A stretch of 64,000 nucleotides of DNA, taken from contig NC_080053.1 of the NCBI RefSeq assembly GCF_026212465.1, positions 18,272,806-18,336,805 of the forward strand. Reading direction: 5' to 3'. This stretch comes from Amaranthus tricolor. Its lineage: Eukaryota > Streptophyta > Magnoliopsida > Caryophyllales > Amaranthaceae. Positions 63,346 through 64,000 of the stretch are shown here, piece after piece. The number at the start of each line of letters is the position of its first letter. Position 1 is the first letter of the stretch. The notes under the pieces are model-generated. The model was not told the origin of the DNA. It was given only the letters and a program-made list of their open reading frames with translations, and did not search any database. The position numbers and the translations under genes were made by a program.

Positions 63346-63854
63346 ATGGCTTACGAAAGCGACTATGAGTCGGATGCGGTACGTAAAGTTGTCGTTGGAA
63401 AATAAAATTAAAAAAAAAAAAGTCGCACATAAGTTGGCGACTGAACCACGGTTCAAGTGCACAAAATTGGGCGACTGAACCATGGTTCAGTCGCACAAAT
63501 CTGGGCGACTGATCCTAGGTCTAGTCGCCCAAATTTGTGCGACTGAACCATGGTGTTGTCACCTGATTCTGGGCGACTGTGAATTTTTATTTTTTTTTTT
63601 TAATTTCCGTATTAATTTTTTTTTAAATTATTATTATTATTGTTAGTACTATTATTATTTTTTTTATTGTTGTTGTCATTATTATAATTTTTATTGTTGA
63701 TAATTTTAAATTTTTTAGATTTTTTTATTTACGTAATGTTTTTATTATTATTAAAATTGTTATTTGTTCTTGTCATTATTATAATTTTTATTGTTGATAA
63801 TTTTAAATTTTTTAGATTTTTTATTTACGTAATGTTTTTAATTTGTTGTTGTTG

Positions 63855-63895
<41 letters not shown>

Positions 63896-64000
63896 GTAGT
63901 CATTAATGTACTTAATTTATATTATTTATATTTCAAATTTGCAGGAGTTTGAAAACTTTGGAGACAACGTAGACTACTCCGGTAGCTTTGTTACGGATAG
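63346..64000 (+). CDS. possible gene start running off the window (two exon-like pieces)
   Basis: A short open piece, ATG at 63346 to 63378, gives MAYESDYESDA and ends at GTACGT, a good splice donor. After about 566 bp, TTTGCAG at 63938-63944 is a good acceptor, and the following frame is open to the window end (EFENFGDNVDYSGSFVTD). Joined, they form a continuous acidic Asp/Glu/Tyr-rich N-terminus. I do not recognise the family; a transposon-encoded protein is as likely as a host gene. The interval between them contains the palindrome array and a TTA microsatellite. This rests on splice-site form and composition only. Confidence 0.3.
63403..63585. repeat. 34-bp-period array of 24-bp palindromes
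   Basis: Motifs starting GCGACTGA begin at 63437, 63471, 63505 and 63539, with a partial one at 63573: exactly 34 bp apart. The motif at 63471-63494 is a perfect 24-bp palindrome centred on CCATGG; those at 63437, 63505 and 63539 are imperfect versions. Ten-base spacers of the ACAAATCTGG type separate them. The right half of one more unit is seen at 63421-63426. Each unit can fold into a hairpin. Confidence 0.93.
63857..63897. repeat. (TTA)n microsatellite
   Basis: About 13 uninterrupted TTA/ATT trinucleotides, surrounded by looser T- and A-rich trinucleotide repeats from 63630 onward. A 90-bp block with TTTATTGTTGATAATTTTAA is also duplicated at about 63690 and 63787. Confidence 0.95.

Noticed and set aside
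63403..63585. CRISPR-like array
   Set aside because: The regular spacing resembles one, but the spacers are 10 bp and alike, the units are palindromes, and this is plant nuclear DNA.

Overview
This is plant nuclear DNA: AT-rich, with long introns, dense transposons and no operons. The chloroplast thioredoxin f gene at 45.7-48.1 kb has the transit peptide style and body of spinach thioredoxin f. That points to Caryophyllales, probably Amaranthaceae/Chenopodiaceae. The species itself cannot be fixed from sequence reading alone.

Three host genes look intact when their exons are assembled by eye: a clade-E-type protein phosphatase 2C (+ strand, 5 exons, 21.0-25.8 kb), a secreted A1 aspartic protease with a GPI-anchor-like tail (- strand, 10 exons, 30.9-38.7 kb) and thioredoxin f (+ strand, 3 exons, 45.7-48.1 kb). 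Each open frame closes without an internal stop (482, 482 and 183 codons). They are unrelated housekeeping or signalling genes separated by repeats and do not form a pathway.

Region by region: 1-0.64 kb is a 113-bp tandem array continuing into the flank. 2.7-4.1 kb is a giant (TA)n array. A MULE of about 2.3 kb with 150-bp inverted repeats and no catalytic domain lies between that array and a shorter one (4.15-6.42 kb). 6.5-15 kb is mostly AT-rich spacer with a Tourist-like MITE and a larger inverted-repeat element. 15.03-18.51 kb is a complete mariner-like element with an intact DD39D transposase and a second, convergent ORF. It is followed at once by a 402-bp perfect-looking triplication. 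The PP2C gene carries a Cassandra-type solo LTR (with 5S rRNA-like sequence) in intron 1. A Ty3 relic split by a solo LTR and a 42-bp minisatellite separate PP2C from the protease gene, whose last intron holds a small TRIM element. A decayed CACTA element and a MULE fragment lie at 40.9-43.8 kb. After thioredoxin f come LTR-like debris, a piece of a VIPP1-like gene, a full-length but multiply broken Copia element (52.3-57.7 kb, target duplication ATGTC) and a second Copia piece in opposite orientation. The last 4 kb hold a foldback structure, a TA-flanked repeat element with two convergent tRNA-like modules, a Stowaway MITE derived from the same family as the 15-kb mariner element, and a 34-bp-period array of palindromes that may sit in the first intron of a gene running off the window.

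The observations most worth a second look are the second ORF of the mariner element, the 34-bp palindrome array, the convergent tRNA-like pair and the shared terminus of the TA-flanked elements at both ends of the window.
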